Assembly: GCF_003369915.1 (NCBI RefSeq)
Contig: NC_046677.1
Span: 28,724,913-28,788,912, forward strand
From: Drosophila miranda
Lineage: Eukaryota > Arthropoda > Insecta > Diptera > Drosophilidae
Length of the DNA stretch: 64,000 bases
Direction of reading: 5' to 3'
In this document: positions 22,993 to 36,153 of the stretch, one piece after another
Layout of the letters: each line of letters opens with the position of its first letter
Position numbering within the stretch: the stretch's first letter is position 1
Position numbers and translations under genes: made by a program
The notes under the pieces: generated by a model
Told to the model about the DNA's origin: nothing
Database searches by the model: none
What the model saw: the letters and a program-made list of their open reading frames with translations, nothing else

Positions 22993-25116
22993 CCTTTCTT
23001 GGCCCACAAGAACAGCTGCTGCCGCTCTACGGCTCGTACGGTGTGACGTTTAACAGCTCAAATAAACGTCAGGTGTAATTTGGTAAAACCCTAGACAAAC
23101 GGAGTCTGCGGTGCCTTGGTCTTGACTCTTATTCATCTGCGTCATCGATGCACAGCTGCTGTTTGATACGTTTTCAATAGCTCTTGCCCCTCTGGCCCCT
23201 CTGGTTTCTGTTGATATTTATGTTTGTCTATTTGTCAGCCCCCCCGTTGAATGGTTGGGGGGTTTTTCTAGCTAATGGAAACGATTCGACTCTGCTGGCT
23301 GATTGAATTCCGGTTGGTGGTAAACCCATCAGGGCGGCCAGCGGATGCAATTTATGAGTTTTCATTGCATCTCTCTCTACCCCTCTCTATCTCTCTATCT
23401 CTATCTGGACCAATATATAAATGTTAGTTTAATTTGCCTTGGTTCCAGGCAAATGCACATAGAGAGAGAGAGAGAGAGAGAGTTTGGGAAACTGCACTCT
23501 GGATAATGCAATTAAATATTAATCATACGTCTGTGGCCAACGGAGGATGTGTAGGCATATGTTCGATGCATCCATAGTTACAGCAGAGCATCGACAAATT
23601 AGCAAATTGAACATAAATTGACTAATTAGGGCTAAAAGCAAGTGCCGCCCAATGTTTGCTCTACGAAGGTCTCCTTCTTCCCAAGGTACACGAAACGAGA
23701 AGGTTGGGCAGGGCCAGAGAGCTGCAGGGAATGTAATATATAGAGAGAAGAGTGCTCAACAGAGCATTGAAGACAGTACTCGGGATACTCAGGAAGCGGT
23801 GGGCCCTTACCTTCCTTCGAATATACCCTGCTGTTGTCCTGGGTCCATCCAAAAGCGACTCGAACAAGCTTCAGTGGTCGGAAATAATGTTTGCAAGTGC
23901 GAAAAATGTTCGAAACTAATTTCCCTTTTCACTTTTTTGCCCCCGCACCCCCCCTCTCTCACAAGTCCCCTCTTGTGTGCAAGTGGAAATTAAAATGAAA
24001 TTGAAAATTTCATTTGCATTGAAAATTTATCGCTTTAATGAGTGCCGGATTGCCGGTTGCCGGGTTGCTGCTGCAATTGCAATTAAAAAAATCCCAACAA
24101 CTGTGGAATGCCTAGCTCTGCCCCCTCCCCCCTCTCTACCTCTGTCGTCCTGGCGATAATCCATGCCTGAATGCGTTCTCTCTCTATATATAATATCTGC
24201 CAGAGCTTAGCACTGGGCTCTGCCTCTGGGCAAGATCTTCAAAATTTAATTAAAAAATGCTTTGCATATTTTGCCTGGATTGATTTTTGGTTTTCTCTCA
24301 GAGTCTTTTCTTTGCGCCCTTTCGATTGAATGCCCCTCAGTCATGCCTTTGCGGGCGCCCACGGCACTCGGCCCTGACAATCAGCCGCATTGATAAGCGG
24401 ACAGTTTCATTCAAAAGGGAGACACTCTCTGTGGCATGGGAGGTGGAGGCGCCTTGGATTGGGTCTAATTGAAAGGCATACAAGCGCTGCTTAGTGCATC
24501 AATTAGTAGAGCAAACGCAGCCACTCAGCCGTCAAAGACAAAACGCAAACGATTCAAACCATTTTGCAGTCACAGTGGCTGCCACTGTGCCTCCTGCCAC
24601 TGTGGCAAGTGCATTTTATTAGTCGGCGTTTGTCAACTCAAGCCGCCCCCCCAAGTTTTTATCTCTCGGCAAACAGTTGGCGTCGCAATTGCCGCACAAA
24701 AGACACAAAAAATGGAGGGAAAGAAGTGACGGCATTGTCCTCAATGGATAGTCTCCCAATGCCAGTCGCTGCTGCCATTGCCGTTGCCGTTGCCGTTGCC
24801 ACCATGCAAATACGAAGGGCATTAAAGGATTTCTCAACTGCCACTGCCCCCGATACCCCCGATACCCCAGTTCCCCTATTTTCCATCCATTTTCCATTTT
24901 TTCATTCACCATTTGTTAGTATCGCTGTCTTTTATTGACTTTGCGCATTTAACTTTTAATTTTCACCATGTAAAAGAGAACCCAGTCCTGTGGAGCGGAG
25001 GGAGATAGACGGATAGAGGGATCCAACGCGGACGACGATGATGATGATGGAGAAAACTTTTCCCACCTTAAATGTGCTGAAAACGCTTTAAGCGTTTCGT
25101 TACTCCTTCGTTCGTT

Positions 25117-25150
25117 GGTGGGGGGTGGGTTAGGGGGGTTAGGGGGGGTT
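25117..25150 (+). repeat. G-rich TTAGGGGGG tract, potential G-quadruplex
   Basis: Successive G runs (five or more, three, six and seven) are separated by TGGGTTA and TTA spacers, so the tract meets the usual four-run G-quadruplex pattern. It resembles telomeric repeats of other eukaryotes, but flies do not use TTAGGG telomeres, so this is chance sequence or a structural element. Confidence 0.5.
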
Positions 25151-28100
25151 ATAACACCTTTTTTAACCTTGTTTTCCGGCGTAAAATTATTTTCACACGA
25201 AGCTTTTTAGAATATTCCTTGCCGGAGGCGTCATTCTCATCCTCATTTCCATCCTTGTGGCTGCCATAGAAATGGAGTGCCGTGTAAATATGGCATGTCC
25301 CTGCCCCTGGCCCCCCCCTGCCACTGCGGGTGACATAAACCGGCTTGTGCGCATTTTCGGGCTAAGCTCTGGTGGCGCCCACGCGGCGTATACTTAACCG
25401 GCGAGCCGTAACCGTATCCCGAGCCTTGGTTGCATTCACATTTTGTGCCGCTTAATCGGCAAAAAAAAAAAGAAAAGGCAGAGCCAAAGAGGCATCGAGC
25501 CATCGAGCGCCGTGCTGCAACGAGCTGCATGCAATATTTATGATTATTTTTTCAATTTCTCTTCGATCGGCGAGCGGCCATGGAAAATTTCATTTACTGC
25601 CATTCTGTTGTTTAGGGGAGGGAGGGGAGGGTACTAGGGCATTTCCAGGACATTGCAGGATGCATTTTTCTTTCAATTTGTGCTGCAAGTAAAATAAGTT
25701 AAAGCAAAGTGCTGCAAAAAGGAAAGCTTCGGCTTCTGCTGCTGCTTTCCGGGGAGTGGGGGAGAGCACTTCCTGGCAACGGATGGCACGGTGACTGTGC
25801 CGCCGAGAGGGGGGGGGATGGGGGACACACAACTAATTCCACCTAAGGATAATATGATTCGTATGCCACTGCTGCAGAGGCAGACTGAAGTCCTCCTTTA
25901 GGGTTCGACCCTCTCCTTTAGGAGAGATTACATTTACGCTACAACTTTCACATTTCTCCGTGTGTATTTCCTCTGTATTTCTCTCTGTCCGTCTGTGTGT
26001 GCTTTAATTTTTCAAAAGCGCGAATTTAGTCTGCCAACTCATGTGTGTGCCCCCCTCTGCCCCTCCCCCCCTCCTGCCTAGAAAGGAAACAGCTCCCCCG
26101 TTCTCTGCCTCTGCCTCTCCCTCTCTGATGAATGTGTGCCGGTTGGTTTATGTGTTTCACTAACCAATTTGCGCTCTGCGCTCGACGTGATTTACAGTTC
26201 CCCAGCGAGCTGTTTTGCTTGCCACATGCACGCGGCAGTGCGTCTGTGTGCGGCAGTGTGTGGCGGGCACTTGCCACTCGGCTTAACCCACGTAGGTGCC
26301 CCAAACGCTGATCGAAAACCAAACCAAACCAAAGCACTTCACTCCAAGAAGTTTATGGACATTCGAAAAGGAATTATCAGTCCAGGAAAGTCCAGCTTGA
26401 AGGTTGGGGCAAGAGAGAGCTCCTGCTAGAGCCTTGGCTGGATCCTAGGCCCAAGAAAACTCCCTTAGATCGCCATCGATCGCACTTCCTAACCCTTTGA
26501 CGAGTGCTCTTAAGCCCTACCAACATTTGGTTCTTTCTGCCACCATTCCGGCCACAAAGGGTTAAGGGTTAAACGCGGGGAATATTAAGCCCTGGGCCCG
26601 GAGTCCAATCCTGCAGTCCAGCAGTCCTTCTGCTGCTGCCAGAGATGGCTTTAAACGTCTTCCTGGCAGAGCGGGGAATGCAAATCAATTGATCATTTTG
26701 CTGGCCAACTGCAACGGCAATTCCCCCTCGGATATCCCTCTGCCAATCCCTCTGCCATCCCTCTGCTGGCAAACACACTTCAGTGCACTCGAAGTGGCCG
26801 CTTCGTCGAACAGCAGCGAGTGGATGACGGAGGCGACTTTGTGCTGCATTTCATGAGCAACCGCACGGGCTCTACGAGTATCCCCCCCGAGTATCCAATG
26901 GCACTCTCTGGCACTCTCCGGATCCATTCAGCTGTTGCCGTTTGTCGCAACTTTCCGACGTGGGGCGTCGGCAGAGTGTTTCTCAAAGGAAAAGCGGGAG
27001 AAAACGCACATAATTAAACGATTTGCAGGCACCATCAGTGCTGGAACGGCCACCACAAGACGGCAATCCCCTTTGGCCAGCATGTAATAAATTAACGCGC
27101 AATGAACTCCAGCAGAGCATGGGGCATGCATCATAAATCATCTTTGGGTCGGCTGGAACTTTGAGGTTTCGCTTAGCCGTAGGCCTAATTATCACCCCAA
27201 AAAGAAAGCCTGGCCAAAGGCAAAGCCTTTGCCTTTGCCTTCCCCGGGCATGACGTGGCCGATAGCCAGGACTGTAGGACTGCAGGACTGCAGGACTCTC
27301 GGACTCTCGGACTCTCCAGCAAAGCTAATCACGGACGAACGGAGCTTGGCCAAGCGCAAAAAATGTTCTTTCGACGCCTAAGAGAGAGAGAAAAAATACT
27401 CATAGAAGCGGGAAAATTTGTGGGAGGGAGGTTCGGGCGATTATCTCGTGTCCTTTGCTGTCGATGACTGGCCCCCCGCCCCGGAATCGGGGTATCGGGG
27501 ATGGATGGAATTGGGATTTGAGGCAGGGTATGATGCGATGATGGCACCAGCAGCAGCTCAATTATTTTTTTGCTTATTTATTTTGTCAGGCAGGAAGGCT
27601 GTGCCTCCGCCTCTGCCTGCGCCTCCGCCTGCGCCTCTCCCTCCGCCTTTGTTCGCCTCGATTTTGGTTTCGTTTTCGGTTCTGGTGTTGGTTTCTGTTT
27701 CTATTTCCGTTTGCTTTTTTTGTCCGAGTTAAAGTGACGAAATTGTAGCTGAAATCTGTTTAAAGGCGACCTTCCGGAAGCCCTGCTTTTGGGCGGCGCT
27801 GTAAAAATTTGATTTTAATTGAATTTCTCATTTTCGGTGGGGCCTATTCAGAGGGGTGGGGGCGAGGGAGGACGGCATGGCAAATTCAATTTGCTGCTAA
27901 ATGAGCTAAATGCGATTAAATTCGTGCAGACAGACGACCAGGCCCTCACCTCTGCCCCTTGCCGCCGCCCAGTAAAGTGGAAATGGAAGCCTCTTAGCCG
28001 AGACGAGTCGAGTGGAGGCTTCAACTAAATACATTCGACTCTGTGCCCCCGCCCCCAAATCTGCGGCAAGACATGGCCAACATGACCGAGCTTGCGGCAT

Positions 28101-29805
28101 GTGTAACATATGTCGAGGCAGAGCAGAGGACTCCCTGGGACTGGGGGGGGGACTCTGGGCCTAAACCAATACAATTGTTTGGGCCAGCACTTGGGCCCTA
28201 TTGTCCATCAGTCGAGCAGTGGGAAAATGAGGAAAACAACAAGCTGGCAGGGGGGAGGGAGACCCCCTATCCCAGCCAAGCATTCGAAGATGCTGTGACA
28301 CAGGACCTGCCCTGCCCTGCCCTGGCCCTGGCCCTGGCCCTGCCTTTGATCATCGACTTCCAGGGAGTTGTTTGCATTTGACCGAAAGACGACGACGACG
28401 ACGACAACAAGTTGTTGGACTTTTCTTTCTTCGGTCTTCGGTCTTCGGTGGCTGCCAATTGCCGCAAAAGGACACTGGAAAGCCGGCTGCGGTCATGGGT
28501 AGCCAAAGAGTTAATAAAAAGTTTTCCCTCATTGTTGCCGCGCTGCTCGTTCGCTTTGCAGTGTTTTATGGAGGCTTCCACAGTGTTGCAGCACTGTCAG
28601 CATTTCTATCGCTTCAGCTGCTTGTTGGTTTTCCACTTTGTGGTTTTCCGCGACAACGAGGGGTCGGGGGTCGGAGGTCGGGGGTCGGGGGTGGTGGCAT
28701 TGCCATTGCGTTTGTGTTGTGTTGTGCTTTATTTGCATACAATTTGCCAGTTTATGGCCGTCAAGAGAGGCTGCCTGCTCGGCTCTGCTCTGGTTTTTAG
28801 CCCGCATCCCGGGCCCTGGCTGCTCTGCTCCTCCGGCGTTTGCCTTCATCAAATATATGTTATTTGTATTTATTGATTTCCAAGTGAAAACATTATTGAG
28901 GTTGGCCGATACACACAGATACGTGGTGGGGGGCTGGGGAGGGCGAGGCCAATCCCCGATCTGTACCCAAAAGCAAAGGCAAAAGCAAATTTGTGTTGTT
29001 GTTGAAAATGTCGAACAACAAAAGGACTTCATTATTATTGCCTGCATTATGTGTGTGTCAGTGTGTGTGTGTGTGCGTGCGAGTATCTGTGTGTCAGCCA
29101 GGCTGTGCTCTGCTCTGTTGCCTGATTAAATTGAATTTCATATGCAAAAGGTGAAACTCAATCAAGAAAACATAAAGGCACACGGCCTCTCGCCATAGCC
29201 ATCGCCATCGCCATCATCCATCCTAGTATTAGTGCGTATCTGTGTGCGTGTGCGTGTGTGTCCGCTCGGATTAACCAAAGCCAATGGCAAGACTTTGCGG
29301 CTTTTGTGTTACGGCTGTGATATCCCCCCGAACCTCCGACCAACCTTTGAGGTTGAAATTAATAGCAAAATGAAAATTAAAAGCCATTTGGCCAAAAGGA
29401 AAAGCGAAAATTGTAAAATTGTAAAATTGTAAAATAGCCTGGGAAAATTGAATGACTTATCAGAGGATAGTCAGGCTGCAGCAGTAGCCAGGCCTCCCCT
29501 CCCCCCCCCCCCTGGACGGTTGGATTACCTTAAAGTAAGAGCTCTCTCTTCCTGGCTCTCTCCTCCTGGCTCTGCCTCTGGCTGGTTTTATGTTCATGGC
29601 CCTGGCATAGGTGATAATTTCATTTGCTCAAATCAAAACCTGAGACCTGCTCTGCACTCCCCCCGCCCCCCCACACACACGCTCCTCCACGAACCCGAGC
29701 CTCATATTGAGCTAATAAAATTTTAATGAAATTACGAGTACCTCCTGCCGCTCCTCCACCGCTTCGACCCTTCGCATAATAATCACGGCAGTCCCCCCTT
29801 CCCCG

Positions 29806-29831
29806 CCCCCCCCCCCCCCCCCCCCCCCCCC
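29806..29831. repeat. C26 homopolymer
   Basis: An uninterrupted run of 26 cytosines. Others are C18 at 94-111 and C18 at 53967-53984, with G runs near 50308 and 52979. Exact length is liable to sequencing error. Confidence 0.8.
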
Positions 29832-32564
29832 GAAAATGTTATGCCTACTACGTGGCGGCACAGCCAAGGAGCCAAAACGGAGCGGAGCAGCCCTGAAGTG
29901 GAGCATAAAAGGAGCTATTAGCTGGAATATTTTTTTCCCACTTCCCATTTCCCATTTGCCAGCCATTTTCCCCGCAACCCTTCATAGCCCATTCGTGGCG
30001 TTGAGCGGGGCATCTGGATGTGGCAGAGTCCACGCGTGTGAGTGTGCATTAATGATGCATTGCATCTGGCAGGCCGCCTGCCAGCTTAAAACTGTTCGCT
30101 TCGCTTAATTACAGGTGATGGACGGGGGCAGGGGCGGGGGCACGGGGCACGGGGGTGTCTGTCTTTTGACTTCTTGTCGCATAATTGCAAACGAACACAA
30201 GTTTTGATTAAAGTTCTCGTGTTTCGCGATGAGCAAAAGGGCAAAGGGGAACTCGCTGCTGTGCTCATCTCTCGCTCGTCGCTCTCTGACATCACGCATA
30301 CGCCCCGTGAGCCCAGGCAAAACTTTTTCGCGCTGCAGTGACGTCTAATTAAAAGTTATTTCTGCCAAGACAAAGGCCGGGGCATGGGATTCCTCTTGCA
30401 GCAGTTGGCGCCGTGGCAAGTTGATGATTATGTTGCCGCCAATGGAAATATTTATCAAGTCATCGCGTTGCCGTGTGGCGGAGGCGCCTGTAAATGCTGG
30501 TGCTTAGGGCAAACAATGCAGATTACGCGTACGCCACAATAGGGCGCTGCATGCGGCACGTTGCCTGTGCGGCTTGGGGAACGTGTCAAGTTGTGTTTGC
30601 CCCGTCAGGCAGCGGCGGCTCCGGTTGCCAAAAAGTTAAACGAAGCGCACGGCGTAGCTTGGGAAAACTTTGTCGCTGCATTTGATCTCGCACCTTTGCG
30701 TGCCACTTCCCTGCATGTTGCATGTGGCATGTGGCCGGCTCTAATTAAAATTTCAGGCGGCAATTGAGCAGAATTCAGGGATCTATACGCTTTAATGTCC
30801 TGCCGCCAGGACAGAGCGAGAGAGCGAGAGAGCTGTCCGCAGAAGTCCGAGCAGGAGTCCTAGCACTGCGGTGGGGCAGGACATCTAATGACCGCACGGC
30901 TCGTTTGCTTCATTTGCAGTGAAATGGATGCACAACCGCAAATCAAATACAGAACCAGACCCACACAAATGGAGACCGAGTGGTAGTCAGAGGGTGGGAG
31001 GGAGAGAGAGGGAGAGAGAGAGGTAGGGCATGTCCATGCCAAGTCCATTCAGGAAATTTCCTTCGGAAAATGTTCTGACATTTGAACTCTGGGGCCTGGT
31101 TCTTGGGTTATTTGATCTCTGTTCCAGTTAGCACTTATTTTCGGGGCCATCTTCCCCCAATCTTCCTCTGATGACAGGGCGGGGGGCAGCTCTGGGCATC
31201 TTAATGCGGAATTCGGAATACGGAATGCAAAGCAGGCTCACATTCGGCTCGCATCGAAGGGATTAGGCATTGGCCCAAACGAAATCTGATCGGCGTACAA
31301 AATGAGGCATTGGGGAGTGCGAGTGGGGGGCTTGGGATTGGCAATCCTTAAACGAATTTTCTGTTATTTTGTGGTTCATTAAATTCTCAAGCGCAAAATC
31401 AACGCCGTCTTCTGCTGGTCTCCAAGTTTGCATTTGCTTCACACATTGTCAATAAACCCGAGCACAGGACACGTACGAGAGTGGAGTCTGTTGCTGCCGC
31501 TGCCTGTTCCTTCAACAGTTTGTGGCAGCTTGTTGAAATTAATCATTTGGCTGCCAAGTCGTCTCCATCGCTGTCTCTGTCTCCGTTGCTCCGTTGCTCT
31601 ATCTATCGCAATCAGTTGGCAGCCTTGCCTAGCCCCGCCTCGCCTCTGTCGCCATGTTGCTACTTCCGTTTCCGCTTCTAGTTGACTGCCGTTCCCGTGT
31701 ACGTGTGTATCTGTGTGTCTGTGTGTGTGTGTGCAGTGTGTCAACAACATTATGTGCTCTCTCTCTCTCTCTCTGTGTGTGTGCTGTGCTGGCATTCCAT
31801 TCGTGTAATTTCCCCTGGTGGCTGAACATGTGAGTGCATCTCCATCTCCAGCTTCTCCTTCGTCTCCTCTGCTCTTCTGCCAGCTGGTTCCTGTCCAAGT
31901 CAGTTGTCGCGACAATAACCGCTTCCCACTCCTGGAAGGAGGAGCAGCCACTGGTGCAGTCCTCCTCCGCGTATTTGTTTACAGCTCAGTTATAATAAAT
32001 TGCAATCATGACTGGAATGGCAACAGCTCAACCGCCTCAACCGCTCTCGGCCTGTGCGCTCTGATTGTATCTCTGACGGAATTTGCATGAATTGAGGCTC
32101 CATCTCCATCTCCTCCCCTCTCCCCCTCCACGCATCATGCGAAAATTTTCAATCAGGCGCTCACTCGTCTAGAAATCCGTTTTCCGCCACTCGTTCTCCG
32201 CCTGCTCGGGCGTGTTTCCTGCCTCCCATCGGGGGCCAAGAGATAACCAATTAGAGCGGCTTGGCACCTTTGGCGCTTACGCGCTTTTCCAATCTCAATT
32301 AAAAGTGCGAAATGTTTAACGTGAATGTTTTTCCGCTCGATTAGGCCACAGAAAATATGTATGCACAAGGAAATATTTTGTCATTTTGCGCGCTGACAGC
32401 AGCCACGTACTCGAACAGCAGCAAAAAGTTGAAAGAAATGCTCGGCATCCACACCAAAAGGAAAACTTTTTGGCCAACATTTTCACATTTCAGCTTTCCT
32501 CTCCAGGTCCCTCCCCCCTCCCCCCGCAGCACGCTCCAGGGGTCCTGGGTCTGTTGTTCACTTT

Positions 32565-32592
32565 TGATACCCTCTCAGAGGGTTCTATGATT
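32565..32592. repeat. Short TACCCTCT...AGAGGGT hairpin, possible transposon-end relic
   Basis: TACCCTCTCAGAGGGT forms a perfect small hairpin followed by CTATGATT. This resembles the terminal hairpin of INE-1/DINE-1 and several fly DNA transposons. A diverged version (TACCCTCTACAGAAGGGTA) lies at 8798-8817. No element body was seen at either site. Confidence 0.3.
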
Positions 32593-34730
32593 CGTCTGTA
32601 TCTGTGGGTTTCAGGGCCATCTACCAAGCCTGATCTTTGGCTTTGATTCCCCTACGATTCATCAGGGATCTGCTAGGGTATCTCCCACTTCGTTCATCGT
32701 TTTTGTTGTCATGTGTTGCTGTTTTCGGTTCACTCGCTTCTTTTGAATTACAGGCAGTGCATGGCAAGCAAATTTATTGGCAAATTGGGAGCACAGTGGT
32801 TTCCCTACAGTTCCCAAGGAGCAGGCGGGGGGACTGGGGGGGGCAGCCAAGAGCGTGGTGCCGTGCCATGCCACACGTGTACGTGGTGCGGCGAGGGGGA
32901 GTTGAGTGTATTTTTTACAGCTTGCTTTTTGTTTATGTTGTTTTTATTGATTGAAAATAACTTAGTGCCGTTTTATGTGCCACCTTCTAGGGGCGGGGGC
33001 CGGGGAGGACCGGGAAGAGATATGTATATGGAATAAACTGGAGCGCTTTATGCCGAAAGGTAAGTAAAGTGCAGGTCTTTGTGCAGATGAGAGTGCCTCC
33101 TCGTGGGATTGCGATTGCGATTGCCCTGGAGCATTGTTCTCCGCCACAAAACACGCACACAAACACACACTCATCCCTGCCGTAAGAGGATGCTCTCATG
33201 ATAATCCTGAATAATTAGAGGGAATTGGCACGAGCCTCCAGAGAACAGGGAACAGAGACCGCGCGAGTACATCAGGAGATGCTCACTTAATGCACTTTGG
33301 CATACGCGTAAATTGCCTTTGGAGCAGGCGCTAATTAAGGGAGCTTTGCCCGGGGGCTGCGAACCCGCACAGTCGCCGCCGTGTGCCCTTCCTCAACCTG
33401 TTGACCCGTCCGCCCATTTGTCACTGCCTGAAGAACACGTTCGTCCCCATTTTTATTCATTTCGTGGGCTCCTCTCGGTTCTTTTTTGGGGTTCTACTCT
33501 TTAGCAGGCCTGACCATATTAATTAGCTTGATTAAAATTAATATTTGCGCAACTTTTGCGACGCCACAAAATGTTGTCGTCAGCTGGTGGCAAGCAGAGC
33601 GTGTGGACTGCGGGCTGTGGCAAATATGTGCAATAAATAAACATTTCTTGCCCTCTGTGTGTGTGCCCCGATGTGACAGCCCCTGTGGCAAGGTACTCCA
33701 ACTGTAATAAAGCAAATGTAAAGACAGGACTGCTCCATTTTATTGAGCGGAAGAAGCAGCCACCTCTGCCCCCCCTGCCCCCCACTCGCCGTGGCAATCT
33801 GCGGAGGCAACTGGCAACAAAGTGCGACCGGGATAAATCTTGATGCGTCAGTCGTGGCGGAGCGGAGGGTCTCAGTGAATGGAGCCATGAAAAATGTTGG
33901 CGCATTCAGTCCCCCCTCCCCCCACGACTGTGTGAATGTCACCATCATCGCCCCCTCCCCTCCCCTCCCCTGCTCTGGCTCTGTGCTCATCTTCATCTTC
34001 CATCCAGAGTCACAGCCCCAATCCCATCCACGTTGTCGTCGCTGTTTATTTGGCCGATTCCGATTCCGTTTCATGTGCTTTTTGTTTTACGAGCATAAAG
34101 ATAAATTCACACCAGGAGGGGGTCCAACCTGGGGCCCGGATTACACACGTGAGTGGTGTGGTGGCCAGGACCGGTCTGGCCACCCGCCGTGACCGTTTTC
34201 GGTCATCCGATTTATTTATTTATTTATAGCAACAAATTGCAACGTCAACTTAATCACCGAACTCTATTAGTTTGGGTCGCTCGCTGGTCGCCGGTCGGTT
34301 CCTTCGAGTCCTGCGAGTCCTCCGTTTCGCTGGCAAACTCATTTCACGGCTTTGTACAAAGTCATTTCTCTTGGTCTCATTTCTGCCCTCCATCTGTACT
34401 TGTATTTGTATCTGTATCTGTGTGTGTTTTTTTTGGTTATGGTTCATTCCCCGCCCTTGGGGGCGGCACTCAATAAAACAACTTTAATTAATTAATCATT
34501 ATTCTCTGGCCTGGCATTTCTGCCTAGGCTCCATTGTTTATTGAAGTTATCCTGCGGAATGTGTAGCTGGAGTGAGGGGGGAATGGAATTGGATTACAAT
34601 CCTAAAACTTAGTGGCTTAGTCCCTATGATGGCAGCGGCCGAGACTCTCTCCAGACTGGAGAGCGCCTTCTGGCCCAGACAGAGGGAGGCACAGTGGGCG
34701 ATTTGGCTGATTTCGGGGAAGGAAATGACC

Positions 34731-34895
34731 ATTTTCGACCTTAAAAATTATAAATAAAACATACACATCCTCTACTTTTGCTTTTTCTGCTTTTGTTTCG
34801 AACGAAATTAAAATTTTGGACCTTAAAAAAGAAAAATAAAACATCCACAGAGGCCAAAGAAGCAGTGGCTCCTTTTCCCGCTTTTGTTTCGAATG
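34731..34895. repeat. Two-copy tandem repeat, 82-bp unit
   Basis: Copy A starts at 34731 and copy B at 34813. Both begin ATTTT(C/G)GACCTTAAAA, continue through ATAAAACAT and end GCTTTTGTTTCGAA. The middles differ, so the duplication is not very recent. Confidence 0.55.
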
Positions 34896-36153
34896 CTTCA
34901 AAATGGAATCACCAAAATAAGAAGAGTAACGGCCATACATTTTTTTGGTACACAATTCTTTGGGGTGGGATTTCGAAAGTGACTCCAGGCGCTCTCTCAA
35001 AAGTCACTCCAGCTCTACCGCTCTCTTGTATGAGTCCATTGTTGGCCCATGATATGGCATCAGCAGACAAAGAACTTCCTGGAAACATTATTTTTCTCTA
35101 TTAGATTATATTGAAGGCTGTGAAAAGTCAGATTCAGACTGCCAAACCGAGTGAAACACATATTTGCTTCTTCCTAAAATATTTACAAAGTAAACAGAAA
35201 ATTTAAATTAAAAAAATATATATATAAAATTAAAAATATATTTAAAAATTCCCAGTTTGTACCTTATTTCTTTAAAATTCCTTAAAACTTATCCTTTTGG
35301 AAGATAAACTTTTTTCATTCCTCTCGAAGAGCCAAATGGCCCACTGTGCGGTGGGGGGGGCTGTGGAAATGTGGGGTCTGGGGGGATCCTTAAGTGGCGT
35401 CTACTACCCCTACTTATGCCCTACACACATGATTCATGGATTCATCTACGACTGTGGCGATAATTAATCATATTGGCTTGTATTTGGAACCCTACTCTAA
35501 CGCCGACTGTGATTCTCTCTGATTCTCTGAGGCCCTAACTCTAGATTGTATTGTAAGTACGATATACGATAGTACGATAGTATTGCTCTCTGGATACACT
35601 GGATGCACCACCGTGGATGGAGGTCCTGCGGTGCAGCGCACAACAAACGAAAAACCCAAAACGATTCCTTACGTCTAGAGAAGGGGGGGAAGGAGGGGTT
35701 CTGCAGGGGTCTTGGGGGGGGGTGTTCAATCACTAGCTAAAGAAAAGCCATCTACTTATCCTACAAGAGAGCAGGGGAACACTCTAAGAGGGGGCTGGGA
35801 CTCAGGGGTTAATCACATTATCGAGTGGGGGATAGAGTGGAGGGGGAGGAATGGGGGAGGGTCTCTCCTCCTTCTGGAAGATGATGACTGGCTGATTGGA
35901 GGAGCTACTCGTATCGTGACTTATCTAGGCGTTATCCCTAATGCGTTTGATTGCTTTAAGCTGATGATTGGTCAGTTGCACACGCGCTCTGGCTCTGGCT
36001 CTGGCTCTTGGCTCTTGCCTCTCGCCTCTCTGTGGTCTCTGTTGGGGGAGGGATTCTCTTGGGGGGGGGGCTTGGGAGGCGCGTGTCTGTCGAAAATAAT
36101 TGCTTGGTGTTTGCTTCTAATTGACGAGGACTGGGCGGAGGACGGGGGAGGGT

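Larger units (their letters stand above)
22993..36153. other. 13-kb non-coding region between the small secreted gene and GABA-B-R3
   Basis: No reading frame resembles a protein; the open frames are repeats or chance. Contents seen: a GA run at 23461-23482, CCGTTG hexamers near 24777-24800, a G-rich TTAGGGGGG tract at 25117-25150, a GGACTGCA/GGACTCTC array at 27265-27310, a C26 run at 29806-29831, a GT run at 29049-29075, a CT run at 31758-31775, a TACCCTCT hairpin at 32565-32592, a duplicated 82-bp unit at 34731-34895, and an AT-rich tract at 35190-35250. Part near 35-36 kb is probably 3' UTR of GABA-B-R3, but no clear poly(A) signal was found. Long non-coding RNAs or enhancers could be present. 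Confidence 0.45.
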
